A model generated the notes under the pieces. The model made no database searches, was not told the origin of the DNA, and was given only the letters and a program-made list of their open reading frames with translations. The position numbers and the translations under genes are program-made. Shown one piece after another: positions 24,204 through 33,528 of a stretch of DNA of 64,000 nucleotides (its first letter is position 1; each line of letters begins with the position of its first letter). Origin of the DNA: Egaibacter danicus (GTDB lineage: Bacteria > Pseudomonadota > Gammaproteobacteria > Burkholderiales > Burkholderiaceae_C). Location of the stretch: contig JADJII010000001.1 in the NCBI GenBank assembly GCA_016707075.1, positions 310,001 through 374,000 of the forward strand, in the 5' to 3' direction.

Positions 24204-25361
24204 TCAACGCGGACCGGAACCGAATTCGGCATAACCGTACAACCGCTCGGGCGGCATGTTGAGGATCATGGTCTTGTCGGCCACAGTGCCCGTGATCGAA
24301 TAATTCGGCTCAGCCGTGTTTCTGCGAATCGACGTGTGTACCGGTTTGCCAGCTGGATCCGTAATGGCTGCAACCATGGGCGTATTGGCGTTTGAACTAC
24401 GCTTCACCACCACGGCCAGTTCACCGGATTTGAGTCTGACAAAGTCCCCCGGCGGGTAAATACCAAACTCCTTGATAACCGCCATGGACAGGGGGCCGCC
24501 TTTGTCTTCGCGGAACAATTGACGGGCAGCTTCCTGAGTTGTCAATGCCGGACGTATCAGGCGCGGACTGATTTTTGCCATAAAGACGTCCGCCACCCGC
24601 AAGGCCACCGCCAATTCCGAGGGTTCTACAAGTCCCTTCGGGTAACCGCTTCCATCGGAACGTTCATGATGCTGTTCTACCGCGTTCAACCATTCAGTAT
24701 CCGCGACGCCCATTTTCCTGAGCAGTTCGACTGCCTGGACTGGATGCTTTTCAATCGCGGCCTTTTGCTTGTCTCTCATCGGGATATCCTGTTTGGCCAT
24801 TTGTCCCTGCAGCGCCACAATGGGAAGGTTCATGGTGAGAGCCGCTTTGACCAGACTCATGGTTTTGGCTTCCGCCCATTGCAGGCGTCGTGAGATCAGC
24901 AGGCAGATCAAAGCAGTGTGAATGGAGTGGCTGTAGCCATAGTAGAAAAGCTCGGCCTTCTCCTGACGTACCGTACGATAGATTCCCACGTCGGGGTCCA
25001 GATCAGTCAACTCAACAATCTGTCTGGCAAACTGTTCCATCCGGTCAGGAAAGTCAGTGACAGTTGGCAGTTCCCTGATCAGAATTTCAAGCTGGCTGAT
25101 GGTGCTGTCCCAGCGGCCAAACAAATTCGGGGCATGTTTCGGCGTGGCGAAGCCGTGGGCAACCAGGCCAGCCGCAGCGCGAATTTCTTCCACATCCACA
25201 AACGCACCGCGCTGCAGCAATGCCTGGAGCTGCTCCTCGCTGCTGACGACATGGCCACGACTGAGCAACAAGCGCCCCTCGGTATCGCGCACATTCCATG
25301 GCAGTGGCGCACCCAGCTCCACTTTGTCATGCGGCAGTCGAACCATTTTCATGGGCGTCAT
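24204..25361 (-). CDS. HD-GYP-type protein with degenerate HD site
   Basis: HD-GYP domains normally hydrolyse cyclic-di-GMP. This 385-residue protein keeps the GYP half, HHERSDGSGYPKGL (about residue 230), and the first His region YYGYSHSIHTALI. The metal-binding HD pair expected near residue 172 is replaced by AALTMNL, so catalysis is doubtful and a binding or scaffold role is more likely. The N-terminal part (KVELGAPLPWNVRDTEGRLL and LLSRGHVVSSEEQLQALLQ) is an accessory domain common in Burkholderiales homologs. I start at the ATG at 25361 rather than 25457, because the longer start overlaps the divergent oxidoreductase gene. It converges on the helicase gene at a shared terminator. Confidence 0.82.
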   Translation of the reverse strand: MTPMKMVRLPHDKVELGAPLPWNVRDTEGRLLLSRGHVVSSEEQLQALLQRGAFVDVEEIRAAAGLVAHGFATPKHAPNLFGRWDSTISQLEILIRELPTVTDFPDRMEQFARQIVELTDLDPDVGIYRTVRQEKAELFYYGYSHSIHTALICLLISRRLQWAEAKTMSLVKAALTMNLPIVALQGQMAKQDIPMRDKQKAAIEKHPVQAVELLRKMGVADTEWLNAVEQHHERSDGSGYPKGLVEPSELAVALRVADVFMAKISPRLIRPALTTQEAARQLFREDKGGPLSMAVIKEFGIYPPGDFVRLKSGELAVVVKRSSNANTPMVAAITDPAGKPVHTSIRRNTAEPNYSITGTVADKTMILNMPPERLYGYAEFGSGPR

Positions 25362-25444
25362 CTTGCACGATTTTTCGGACTGCGAAACGCAAATTTGGAC
25401 TGTCTTTCCGAAAAAGCCGGGATTCTGGATAGCATTCTGTTCAT

Positions 25445-26590
25445 ATGGAAACCCCAATTCAGGCCGATTACCTTGTCATCGGCAGCGGCATTGCCGCTGC
25501 ATCGGTAGCCTACTTCCTGGCACCACATGGGCAGGTTATCCTGCTGGAGCGGGAGGTACAGCCCGGCTACCACTCCACCGGCCGCTCGGCAGCCCTTTTT
25601 TTCGAAAGCTATGGTACGCCGCAGGTTCGGGCACTCACGCAGGCCAGTCACGCTTTTTTTAAGCATCCACCCGCCGGGTTTGCTGAATACCCCATTCTTT
25701 CTCCCAGAGGCGCGCTGATCGTAGCCAGGCCCGGAGATGAGGTCTCCCTGGAGGAGCACTGGCGAATACTGCATGGCATGGCGCCCAACGCCCGGCTGCT
25801 GGACACGCGGCAAGCTTGCGCCCTGGTGACCGTGCTGCGTCCGGACCGGGTAGCGGGCGCAGTGTATGCACCGAATGCCTTTGACATGGATGTCCATGGT
25901 TTGCATCAGGGCTACCTGCGGGGTGTGCGATTGCAGGGCGGAAAACTGGTGTGCCAATCGCCTGTCCAGACCCTGCAGAGGGAGGCAAACCGCTGGTGCG
26001 TACGGGCCGGTGGCCGCACTTATCAGGCTCCGGTTGTCATCAATGCTGCCGGGGCTTGGTGCGACGAAATTGCCGCTCTGGCGGGGGTCGTGCCGCTGGG
26101 ACTGACTCCCAAACGCCGTTCCGCTTTTGTCTTTGCACCTCCCCCGAATGTGGATTGCACGTCGTGGCCGATGTGTATCGGCGCAGATGAATCCTGGTAC
26201 CTCAAGCCTGATGCGGGTCAGTTGCTGGGCTCGCCTGCCAACGCAGATCCGGTGCCACCGCAGGATGTACAACCTGAAGAACTGGATATCGCGCTGGGAA
26301 TTCACCGGATTGAAGAAATGACGACCTTGCAGATACGACGGCCCAGCCGCACGTGGGCCGGACTGCGCTCATTTGTGGCCGACGGTGACCTGGTGGGTGG
26401 TTATGACGGCCAAGTCCCGGGCTTTTTCTGGATTGCCGCCCAGGGGGGGTATGGCATACAGACCTCTGCCGCAATGGGGGATGCATGTGCGGCGTTGGTG
26501 CGCCGTCAGCCGTTGCCAGATGCCATCGCCAGATTCGGGCTGACTGCGGACATGCTCAGTCCGGCGCGGCTACGTCAGGTAACCAACTGA
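25445..26590 (+). CDS. FAD-dependent amino-acid dehydrogenase (DauA/DAO family)
   Basis: This D-amino-acid oxidase-family flavoenzyme has 381 residues. It has the N-terminal dinucleotide fold YLVIGSGIAAASVAYFL with LLEREVQPGYHSTGRSAALF, then VINAAGAWCDEIAALAGVVP, and a C-terminal FWIAAQGGYGIQTSAAMG that closes the FAD site. The STGRSAALF segment and the PEELDIALGIHRIEEMT region recall D-arginine dehydrogenase (DauA), so D-arginine or D-lysine is a likely substrate; this is inference. It is transcribed divergently from the HD-GYP gene, 83 nt away. Confidence 0.83.
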   Translation: METPIQADYLVIGSGIAAASVAYFLAPHGQVILLEREVQPGYHSTGRSAALFFESYGTPQVRALTQASHAFFKHPPAGFAEYPILSPRGALIVARPGDEVSLEEHWRILHGMAPNARLLDTRQACALVTVLRPDRVAGAVYAPNAFDMDVHGLHQGYLRGVRLQGGKLVCQSPVQTLQREANRWCVRAGGRTYQAPVVINAAGAWCDEIAALAGVVPLGLTPKRRSAFVFAPPPNVDCTSWPMCIGADESWYLKPDAGQLLGSPANADPVPPQDVQPEELDIALGIHRIEEMTTLQIRRPSRTWAGLRSFVADGDLVGGYDGQVPGFFWIAAQGGYGIQTSAAMGDACAALVRRQPLPDAIARFGLTADMLSPARLRQVTN

Positions 26591-26594
26591 CCCG

Positions 26595-27137
26595 TCAGAT
26601 GTGGCCGACTACATGCGGCGTATGCCGCATGTGCAGTGACAGCCCCAGTGCAGCCATGTGGTTGCTGTTGCGACTGAGTATGCTTTCGGACAAGGGAAGA
26701 AACTCTTCTTCTTCAAATCTGGCATGTGCCTTGTATTTGGAGACCAGTTGTTCAATGGATGAGGGGTCCAGGTTCGCTACCTGTCCCTTGGCCAATTTCT
26801 TGAGCTGCGGCTCCAGATGCGACCACAGAAGCTCAATGTCGCGGTGTTCCTGTGTCAACCGTTCCACCAGGTTCTTTACTTTGTCGCGCTCGGCTCCCTT
26901 GACGGCGCTTTCCAGTACGGCCGGAAACAGTTCGCGCTCCTCTTCAGAGTGGTGTTCATAAACTGCAGCCCGGAAGAATGCCACGGTGTCTTCTGCGATC
27001 ATGCGGGCGCGGGCTGCTGGGGCGAGTAGTGCTGGCAGTTCACCAAAACTATCCAGGTGGTTCAGGATACCCACGTGGCAGTGGGAAAAGTTGGTTAGTG
27101 GTGCGTCGAAATTCAGGTCGGTGGGGTTTGTGGTCAC
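26595..27137 (-). CDS. Hemerythrin-domain protein
   Basis: The 180-residue all-helical protein has the hemerythrin-like iron-ligand pattern: FSHCHVGILNHLD at the start, VYEHHSEEERELFPAV (about residue 60), LTQEHRDIELLW (about 95) and HARFEEEEFLPL (about 140). Such proteins bind O2 or NO at a diiron centre, or respond to iron and redox state. It is convergent with the oxidoreductase gene, 4 nt apart, and monocistronic. Its specific role is not evident from neighbours. Confidence 0.87.
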   Translation of the reverse strand: MTTNPTDLNFDAPLTNFSHCHVGILNHLDSFGELPALLAPAARARMIAEDTVAFFRAAVYEHHSEEERELFPAVLESAVKGAERDKVKNLVERLTQEHRDIELLWSHLEPQLKKLAKGQVANLDPSSIEQLVSKYKAHARFEEEEFLPLSESILSRNSNHMAALGLSLHMRHTPHVVGHI

Positions 27138-27228
27138 AGTCGGTCACCTTTTCAGGGAATCAGCAAGCAGTCAATATAGAGCCACAAGCAGAGGTCCTTT
27201 TTGACCTGCATCATGTTTCCAGGCATTG

Positions 27229-27304
<76 letters not shown>

Positions 27305-27416
27305 ACAATGGATGGCATATTAGCAGTTTGAGACAGGAATGGGTAGACGTGGAAGCTCCTGCATTTGTGCCAAGATCAGGCTCTGAAAACCGTTTCATCC
27401 AGAAAGGAATCGGACC

Positions 27417-28307
27417 ATGACAAACTACAACCCGGTCTGGCTGGACCACATGTACAACAACCGGGCACTGGTTCCGGAATTTGCGGTTCACATCGAACGC
27501 TGGCAGCGGGACTCCGCGCGGGCCCGAGCGCAATTGCCATGCGCACTGGACGTGGCTTACGGCAGCGGCCAAAGCGAGACGATGGACATATTTCCGCCCG
27601 GGGAGGAGGCAGGGCGCAACCCGGCGCCGGTGCTGGTCTTCCTGCATGGGGGGTATTGGCGCAGTCTGGACAAGGCGGACCATTCCTTTGTGGCACCCGT
27701 TTTTGCCCGGAAGGGCGCCTGTGTCGTGGTGCCCAACTACGCGCTGTGTCCTGGTTCGCCATCCGGGCCAGTGACCGTTCCATACATCACCATGCAGATG
27801 GTCAAAGCCCTCGCATGGGTCTGGCGCCATATCTCGGCGCATGGTGGAGACCCTGGTCGAATTACGGTGGTGGGTCACTCGGCGGGTGGCCATTTGGCTG
27901 CCATGCTGCTGGCATGCAAATGGCCTTCGTATGAGCGGGACTTGCCAGCTTGTCTCGTAAAAAATGCGCTATCGATTTCGGGCTTGTACGAGCTGGAGTC
28001 GGTGATGCATACGCCGTTTCTGCAAGACTCTCTCCACCTCACCCCGGAACAGGTTGCCATGACTAGCCCGGCCTGGTTGCCCCATCCATCTGTCGTGGAT
28101 GGTCGCGGGATTCTCTATTCTGTGGCGGGTGGCCAGGAAAGTGCTGAATTTCTGCGGCAAAACCAGTTGATTCGTACCGCCTGGGGCCTTCAGGTGGTCC
28201 CCGTTTGTGAAACCTTGCCGGGCCTGAACCACTTCAGCATTCTGGAGGCACTGGTTGCGCCCGCACATCCCCTGCATCACATGGCAGGCGACTTGTTGTT
28301 CAACTAG
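27417..28307 (+). CDS. Alpha/beta hydrolase, kynurenine formamidase/esterase-like
   Basis: This 296-residue alpha/beta-hydrolase of the carboxylesterase/formamidase type has the oxyanion motif LVFLHGGYWRSLDKAD (about residue 75) and the nucleophile elbow VVGHSAGGHLAAML (Ser about residue 153). A C-terminal His sits in LPGLNHFSILEAL. HGGYW is typical of N-formylkynurenine formamidase-like and related esterases. It begins 113 nt past the tRNA on the opposite strand, preceded by GAAAGGAAT. The natural substrate cannot be told from context, since no tryptophan-catabolic genes are adjacent. Confidence 0.82.
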   Translation: MTNYNPVWLDHMYNNRALVPEFAVHIERWQRDSARARAQLPCALDVAYGSGQSETMDIFPPGEEAGRNPAPVLVFLHGGYWRSLDKADHSFVAPVFARKGACVVVPNYALCPGSPSGPVTVPYITMQMVKALAWVWRHISAHGGDPGRITVVGHSAGGHLAAMLLACKWPSYERDLPACLVKNALSISGLYELESVMHTPFLQDSLHLTPEQVAMTSPAWLPHPSVVDGRGILYSVAGGQESAEFLRQNQLIRTAWGLQVVPVCETLPGLNHFSILEALVAPAHPLHHMAGDLLFN

Positions 28308-28322
28308 CCTGTCCGCCGTGCA

Positions 28323-29951
28323 TCAGGTTCCCGGGTCTCGTATGGTGGACTCCACCACCCAGCGTTTCACTACCGGTGGCGAATCCCCGATATGAAAAGC
28401 CAGCTTGCGGTCCCGCAAGGCGACATCGGCTGCAGTAAGGCGTTCGAACCGTCGCAGATGGTCAGTCCATGATTCATCAACGATCTGCTCGACAAAACGA
28501 CCCGGGTCGCCGATATCGCGCAGCAGCTCCCAGGACAAGGCACCGTGGCTCAAACGGCTACGCCGGCTTTTCTGCATCAGGACCCGGAAATCTACTGCCT
28601 TTGCGGGATCTATCTGGTATTCGATGGTAGCTACCACATGCCCGGTTTCAGGTGGGGTGTCGGCTATTGGTACCTTGAACTGGTTGGAGGGTGTCAGGTC
28701 TTCCTCTACACCGGTGACGGGCATCAACCGGTTGGCCAGCAGCATGGTGATGGCACCCGTCGCTGAGGCTATCAACAGGCTGGTCTGTACCGTGCCGAGC
28801 GTGGCAACCTGGCCCCAAATGGCTGCCCCCGCAGCACTCGCGCCCATGATGGCCATCTGGTACATCGACATGCCGCGTGCCCGCACCCAATCTGGCAAGC
28901 CCATCTGGGCCGACACACTCAATGAATTGGCCGTGGTAATCCAGGCCATCCCAGCCGCAAACATGGCGGGCACCGCAACCAGAGCATCAGTCGAAAAGGC
29001 AACAACGGCCATCGCCACTGCCTGCAGGGTTGCCCCCCTGGCCACCAAACCGTCACGTGACCACTGCTGACGCAAGCGGGGCAAAAACAGCGCCGCCATG
29101 ATGGCACCGGCACCCATGCTGGCCAGCAGTAACGTGTAAGTACCCGCGCCACCACCTTGCAGGCCACGTGCCACCAAAGGAAGAAGGGCAATCAAGGCTG
29201 TGGAATGAAAGAAAAACAGGGAAATCCGGACCAGGACGCCCTGCAGATGGGACGATTGCCCCACAAACTGCAAGCCCACACGCATGGCACTGAACAGCTT
29301 TTCCCGACCCAGCGGTTGGTGAGTCGGTGCGCGATGCCAGCGAGAAATGATCCACGCGGCCACCAGTGACAGCGCCGCATTGAGCATGAAGACGTAGGCA
29401 CTGCCCAGACTGGCAATCAATGCGCCAGCCAGTAGTGGTCCCACGATACGTGAGGCATTCATTGAAATGCCGTTGAGCGCCAGCGCCGCCGGTAACTGAT
29501 GCCGCGGCACCAGCTCTGGCACGATGGCGGCAAATACTGGCCAGCGTAGCGCCAGACCGATACCGTTGGCAAAGGTCAGAGCCAGCAGCAGTGTTGGCGT
29601 CATCACATCTGCCAGAATGGTGATGCACAGCAATATCGCCACGACTGCCACCCAGAACTGGGTGATCAGAAAGAAGCGTTTGCGATCCAGGATGTCTGCC
29701 AGCGCGCCGCTGGGCAGTCCGAGCAGAAAGACGGGCAGGGTGGACGCCGTTTGAACCAGTGCCACCCAGATCGGCGAGGTGGTCAGCGAGGTCATCATCC
29801 ACGCAGCTGCCACGTCGTTCATCCACATGCAGATGTTGGCGGCCAGCCAGGTGAACCACAACATCCGGAATACCGGCAAGCCTAGCGGTGCCAGTGGCGA
29901 TGCGGTAGCCGGATGGTGGCGTTTACCCGGCACAGGTTCGGAATCAGGCAT
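28323..29951 (-). CDS. MFS transporter (PF05977-type) fused to a C-terminal ABM-like domain
   Basis: The 542-residue protein has 12 hydrophobic segments of an MFS permease in the first ~400 residues (FRMLWFTWLAANICMWMNDV, GLPSGALADILDRKRFF, VLVRISLFFFHSTALIALLP). A soluble tail of about 120 residues follows (GHVVATIEYQIDPAKAVDFR, SHGALSWELLRDI, FVEQIVDESWTDHLRRF) that looks like an antibiotic-biosynthesis-monooxygenase-type ferredoxin-like fold. This layout is known in the MFS_3 (PF05977) family. Export of a small molecule or siderophore is possible. It starts 8 nt after guaC and may be co-transcribed with it. Confidence 0.83.
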   Translation of the reverse strand: MPDSEPVPGKRHHPATASPLAPLGLPVFRMLWFTWLAANICMWMNDVAAAWMMTSLTTSPIWVALVQTASTLPVFLLGLPSGALADILDRKRFFLITQFWVAVVAILLCITILADVMTPTLLLALTFANGIGLALRWPVFAAIVPELVPRHQLPAALALNGISMNASRIVGPLLAGALIASLGSAYVFMLNAALSLVAAWIISRWHRAPTHQPLGREKLFSAMRVGLQFVGQSSHLQGVLVRISLFFFHSTALIALLPLVARGLQGGGAGTYTLLLASMGAGAIMAALFLPRLRQQWSRDGLVARGATLQAVAMAVVAFSTDALVAVPAMFAAGMAWITTANSLSVSAQMGLPDWVRARGMSMYQMAIMGASAAGAAIWGQVATLGTVQTSLLIASATGAITMLLANRLMPVTGVEEDLTPSNQFKVPIADTPPETGHVVATIEYQIDPAKAVDFRVLMQKSRRSRLSHGALSWELLRDIGDPGRFVEQIVDESWTDHLRRFERLTAADVALRDRKLAFHIGDSPPVVKRWVVESTIRDPGT

Positions 29952-29959
29952 GCGGCGGC

Positions 29960-30937
29960 CTACATCAGCAGGTGTTCACCCGCGTTGTCTCCGCCCAATG
30001 TGACGTAGTTGACCTTGCGTATGTCCATCAGCTTTTTGCCACCGGCGTAGCTGATGGAGCTTTGCACGTCCTGCTCCATCTCGATCAGGGTGTCGCGGAG
30101 TTTGCCCTTGATGGGCTCCAGAATGCGTTTGCCTTCGACGTGTTTGTATTCGCCCTTGTTGAAATCGCTGGCCGAGCCGTAGTACTCCTTGTACAGCTTG
30201 CCATCTACCTCCACGGTCTGGCCCGGACTTTCCTCATGGCCTGCGAACAGCGAGCCGATCATGACCATGGTCGCACCAAAACGGATGCTTTTGGCGATGT
30301 CGCCGTGGTCGCGGATACCACCATCGGCAATGATGGGTTTGGTTGCCACGCGGGCGCACCATTTGACGGCCGACAATTGCCACCCGCCCGTGCCAAAACC
30401 GGTCTTGAGTTTGGTGATGCATACTTTGCCTGGACCGATACCTACCTTGGTAGCGTCAGCACCCCAATTTTCAAGATCAATGACTGCTTCAGGTGTGGCC
30501 ACGTTGCCCGCGATGATGAACGTCTCGGGCATTTTTTTCTTCAGGTAGCCAATCATTTCCTTCACGCTGTCGGCATGGCCATGAGCGATGTCGATCGTGA
30601 CGTATTCGGGAATCAGACCCAGCGCCAGTAGTTGGTCAACGGTGCCGTAATCCGGCTTTTTTACGCCCAGCGAAATGGATGCGTAGAGTCCCTTGGCTTT
30701 CATGGTCTGGACGAACTTCACGTTGTCCAGATCGAAACGGTGCATGACGTAAAAGTAGCCGTTTTGCGCCAGCCAGACGCAGATGGATTCGTCCACCACG
30801 GTCTTCATATTGGCCGGTACCACCGGCAAACGAAAACGCCGACCGCCAAGTTCTACGCCGGCGTCACACTCCGAGCGGCTTTCCACGCGGCATTTGCGCG
30901 GCAGCAGCAAAATATTGTCGTAATCAAAAATTTCCAT
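29960..30937 (-). CDS. guaC: GMP reductase
   Basis: GuaC deaminates GMP to IMP with NADPH, returning guanine nucleotides to the common purine pool. The 325-residue TIM-barrel protein begins MEIFDYDNILLLPRKCRV and has VVPANMKTVVDESI, YVTIDIAHGHADSVKEMIGY and the catalytic loop KVGIGPGKVCITK with its Cys near residue 173. SIRFGATMVMIGSLFAGHEE follows. The ATG at 30937 has GGAG 7-8 nt upstream; the frame is open much further, but only this start matches the family. It is divergent from uvrD and followed by the MFS gene. Confidence 0.94.
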   Translation of the reverse strand: MEIFDYDNILLLPRKCRVESRSECDAGVELGGRRFRLPVVPANMKTVVDESICVWLAQNGYFYVMHRFDLDNVKFVQTMKAKGLYASISLGVKKPDYGTVDQLLALGLIPEYVTIDIAHGHADSVKEMIGYLKKKMPETFIIAGNVATPEAVIDLENWGADATKVGIGPGKVCITKLKTGFGTGGWQLSAVKWCARVATKPIIADGGIRDHGDIAKSIRFGATMVMIGSLFAGHEESPGQTVEVDGKLYKEYYGSASDFNKGEYKHVEGKRILEPIKGKLRDTLIEMEQDVQSSISYAGGKKLMDIRKVNYVTLGGDNAGEHLLM

Positions 30938-31099
30938 GATGTCTCCAAGCTCCAGAAGGCTGTTGTGAACAGATGAGCGCTTGGACTGCGGCCGGCCAAA
31001 AAAACCGGACCACAATTGCTTGGGCCCGGTGATTGATTCTACCCGTGTATGGACATTACGACACCGACCCCGGCTTCCCGGGCTTTCTACAATGCAGGC

Positions 31100-33451
31100 A
31101 TGTTCCCTGAAAGCACCCAAGATTCCCCGCTGTTGCACAACCTGAACCCCGAGCAACGCGCTGCGGTTGTTCTGCCGGCGGAGCATGCCCTCATTCTTGC
31201 GGGCGCGGGTTCGGGCAAAACCCGTGTCCTGACGACCCGCATCGCCTGGCTGCTGCAAACCGGGCAGGTGTCACCGGGTGGTGTGATGGCGGTGACATTC
31301 ACCAACAAGGCCGCGAAGGAGATGATGACCCGCCTGTCGGCCATGCTGCCGGTGAATGTGCGTGGCATGTGGATTGGCACCTTCCACGGGCTGTGCAACC
31401 GGTTTTTGCGCGCGCACTACAAGCTCGCCAATCTGCCGCAGAGTTTCCAGATTCTGGATACGCAGGACCAACTGAGTGCCATCAAGCGTCTGCTGAAGCA
31501 GTTCAACATTGACGACGAGCGTTTTCCTCCCAAGCAGATGCAATGGTTCATCAGTGGCTGCAAGGAAGATGGTTTACGGCCCAACATGGTTGAGGCGCGT
31601 GATGATGAAGCCCGCAAGAAGGTAGAAATCTACCAGTTGTACGAAGAGCAGTGCCAGCGTGAAGGCGTGGTCGATTTCGGTGAGTTGATGCTGCGTTCCT
31701 ACGAGTTGCTGCGCGACAACGACCCCATCCGTGAGCATTACCAGCGCCGCTTCCGGCACATCCTGATTGACGAATTTCAGGACACCAACAAACTGCAATA
31801 TGCCTGGATCAAGATGCTGGCGGGCACTGGCGCGCACGGCTCCGCGCTGGAAGAAGCCAGTTTCAACCCCACCGGCAGCGTGCTGGCTGTGGGGGACGAT
31901 GACCAGAGCATTTACGCTTTTCGTGGCGCTCGGGTGGGCAATATGGCTGACTTTGTGCGCGAGTTTGGCGTGAAACACCAGATCAAGCTGGAGCAGAACT
32001 ACCGCAGCTACAGCAACATTCTGGATGCGGCCAACGAACTCATCAGCCACAACAGCAAACGTTTGGGCAAAAACCTGCGCACCGATCAGGGCCCGGGCGA
32101 GCCGGTGCGCGTGTTTGAATCCACCAGCGACTTTGCCGAAGCCCAGTGGATGGTGGACGAGATGAAGCAACTGGTGCGCGACGACGTGGAGCGCAAGGAG
32201 ATTGCCGTGCTCTACCGCTCCAATGCGCAGAGCCGTGTGATTGAAACCGCGCTGTTCAATGCTGCCATGCCGTACAAGGTCTATGGTGGCCAGCGGTTTT
32301 TCGAGCGAGCCGAGATCAAGCACGCGCTGGCCTACCTGCGCCTGCTGGAAAACCCCAACGACGACACCAGTTTCCAGCGGGTCGTCAACTTTCCGGCGCG
32401 TAGCATTGGACCCCGCAGCATCGAGCAGTTGCTGGATGTGGCGCGCGCCACGGGTTGTTCGCTGCACGATGCAGTGAGCGCTATGAGCGGCAAGGCAGGG
32501 GCCACTATCGGCGCCTTCGTGGCCAAGATGGATGTGCTGCGTGAGCAGACGCAAGGGCTGACGCTGCGCGAAATCATTGATTTGGTACTGGATCACAGTG
32601 GTCTGATCGAGCACTACAAGGCCGACCGGGAAGGCGCGGACCGCATCGAAAATCTGGAAGAGCTGGTCAACGCGGCAGAAAGCTTCGTCACCCAGGAGGG
32701 TTTTGGCCGTGATGCGGTGGCCTTGCCGGTGGACGAACTCGAAATCATTGCGCCCGCGCCGGATGCCGAGACGGGCGAAACCCTGTCGCCGCTGGCGGCC
32801 TTCCTGACCCACGCGGCGCTGGAGTCGGGCGACAACCAGGCGCAGGCCGGCCAGGACGCCATCCAGCTGATGACCGTGCACTCCAGCAAAGGTCTGGAGT
32901 TTGACTGCGTGTTCATCACCGGCATGGAAGAAGGCCTGTTTCCCCACGAAAACTCCATGAACGATCACGATGGTCTGGAAGAAGAGCGTCGGCTGATGTA
33001 CGTCGCCATCACCCGCGCGCGCAAGCGGCTGTACCTGAGCCATTCGCAAACCCGCATGCTGCATGGACAAACCCGGTACAACATCAAGAGCCGGTTCTTT
33101 GACGAGTTGCCAGAGTCGGCGCTGAAGTGGATCACTCCGAAATCACAGGGGTTCGGGTCGGGCTATTCAGGTGCTATTAATTCAGGAGCTGGTCACGCAT
33201 ATGGAATGAGGGCTGGAGGCACTTTTGGACGTGATTTTTCAACATTTCCCAGTCCTCCGGTGCCGGTGCAGAAAGAAGCACCAGCCCATGGCTTGCGCGC
33301 TGGCATGAAGGTGTTTCACAACAAGTTTGGCGAAGGCTCCGTGGTTACCCTCGAAGGCACCGGGGATGATGCCCGCGCCCAGATCAATTTCCCGCGTCAC
33401 GGCGTGAAGTGGCTGGCGCTCAGCGTGGCCAAACTGACGCCGGTGCCCTGA
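31100..33451 (+). CDS. uvrD: UvrD/PcrA-type 3'-5' DNA helicase
   Basis: This superfamily 1 helicase acts in nucleotide excision and mismatch repair. The 783-residue protein shows LNPEQRAAV (Q motif), GAGSGKT (motif I, about 34), FTNKAAKEM (Ia), IDEFQDTN (II, about 223), GDDDQSIYAFRGA (III), QNYRS (IV), VHSSKGLEFD (V, about 593) and VAITRARKRLYLS (VI). The C-terminal domain HGLRAGMKVFHNKFGEGSV is the usual RNAP-binding Tudor-like module. I start at 31100, where the family homology begins; an ATG at 31049 is in frame. The linker before the C-terminal module contains an in-frame copy of the dispersed repeat (33173-33227). Confidence 0.95.
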   Translation: MFPESTQDSPLLHNLNPEQRAAVVLPAEHALILAGAGSGKTRVLTTRIAWLLQTGQVSPGGVMAVTFTNKAAKEMMTRLSAMLPVNVRGMWIGTFHGLCNRFLRAHYKLANLPQSFQILDTQDQLSAIKRLLKQFNIDDERFPPKQMQWFISGCKEDGLRPNMVEARDDEARKKVEIYQLYEEQCQREGVVDFGELMLRSYELLRDNDPIREHYQRRFRHILIDEFQDTNKLQYAWIKMLAGTGAHGSALEEASFNPTGSVLAVGDDDQSIYAFRGARVGNMADFVREFGVKHQIKLEQNYRSYSNILDAANELISHNSKRLGKNLRTDQGPGEPVRVFESTSDFAEAQWMVDEMKQLVRDDVERKEIAVLYRSNAQSRVIETALFNAAMPYKVYGGQRFFERAEIKHALAYLRLLENPNDDTSFQRVVNFPARSIGPRSIEQLLDVARATGCSLHDAVSAMSGKAGATIGAFVAKMDVLREQTQGLTLREIIDLVLDHSGLIEHYKADREGADRIENLEELVNAAESFVTQEGFGRDAVALPVDELEIIAPAPDAETGETLSPLAAFLTHAALESGDNQAQAGQDAIQLMTVHSSKGLEFDCVFITGMEEGLFPHENSMNDHDGLEEERRLMYVAITRARKRLYLSHSQTRMLHGQTRYNIKSRFFDELPESALKWITPKSQGFGSGYSGAINSGAGHAYGMRAGGTFGRDFSTFPSPPVPVQKEAPAHGLRAGMKVFHNKFGEGSVVTLEGTGDDARAQINFPRHGVKWLALSVAKLTPVP
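33173..33227 (+). repeat. Dispersed ~55-bp repeat, copy 7 (inside uvrD linker)
   Basis: GCTATTAATTCAGGAGC (33173-33189) is followed by TGGTCACGCATATGGAATGA (33190-33209), GGGCTGGAGGC and ACTTTT. It is in the sense orientation and read as GAINSGAGHAYGMRAGGTF, the frame shared with copy 8 in polA. Confidence 0.85.
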
Positions 33452-33528
33452 AATTCGCGGTGACGGGAACTCCGTAGCCGCAGACAGGGTCCCAGAAGCC
33501 CATGCGCATTCGTTGTGAAGGATTTCAG

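Noticed and set aside
30958..30972. CTGTT-GTG-AACAG between guaC and uvrD as a LexA box
   Set aside because: LexA sites of this group need CTGT-n8-ACAG; here the spacing is 5. No other SOS feature is visible.
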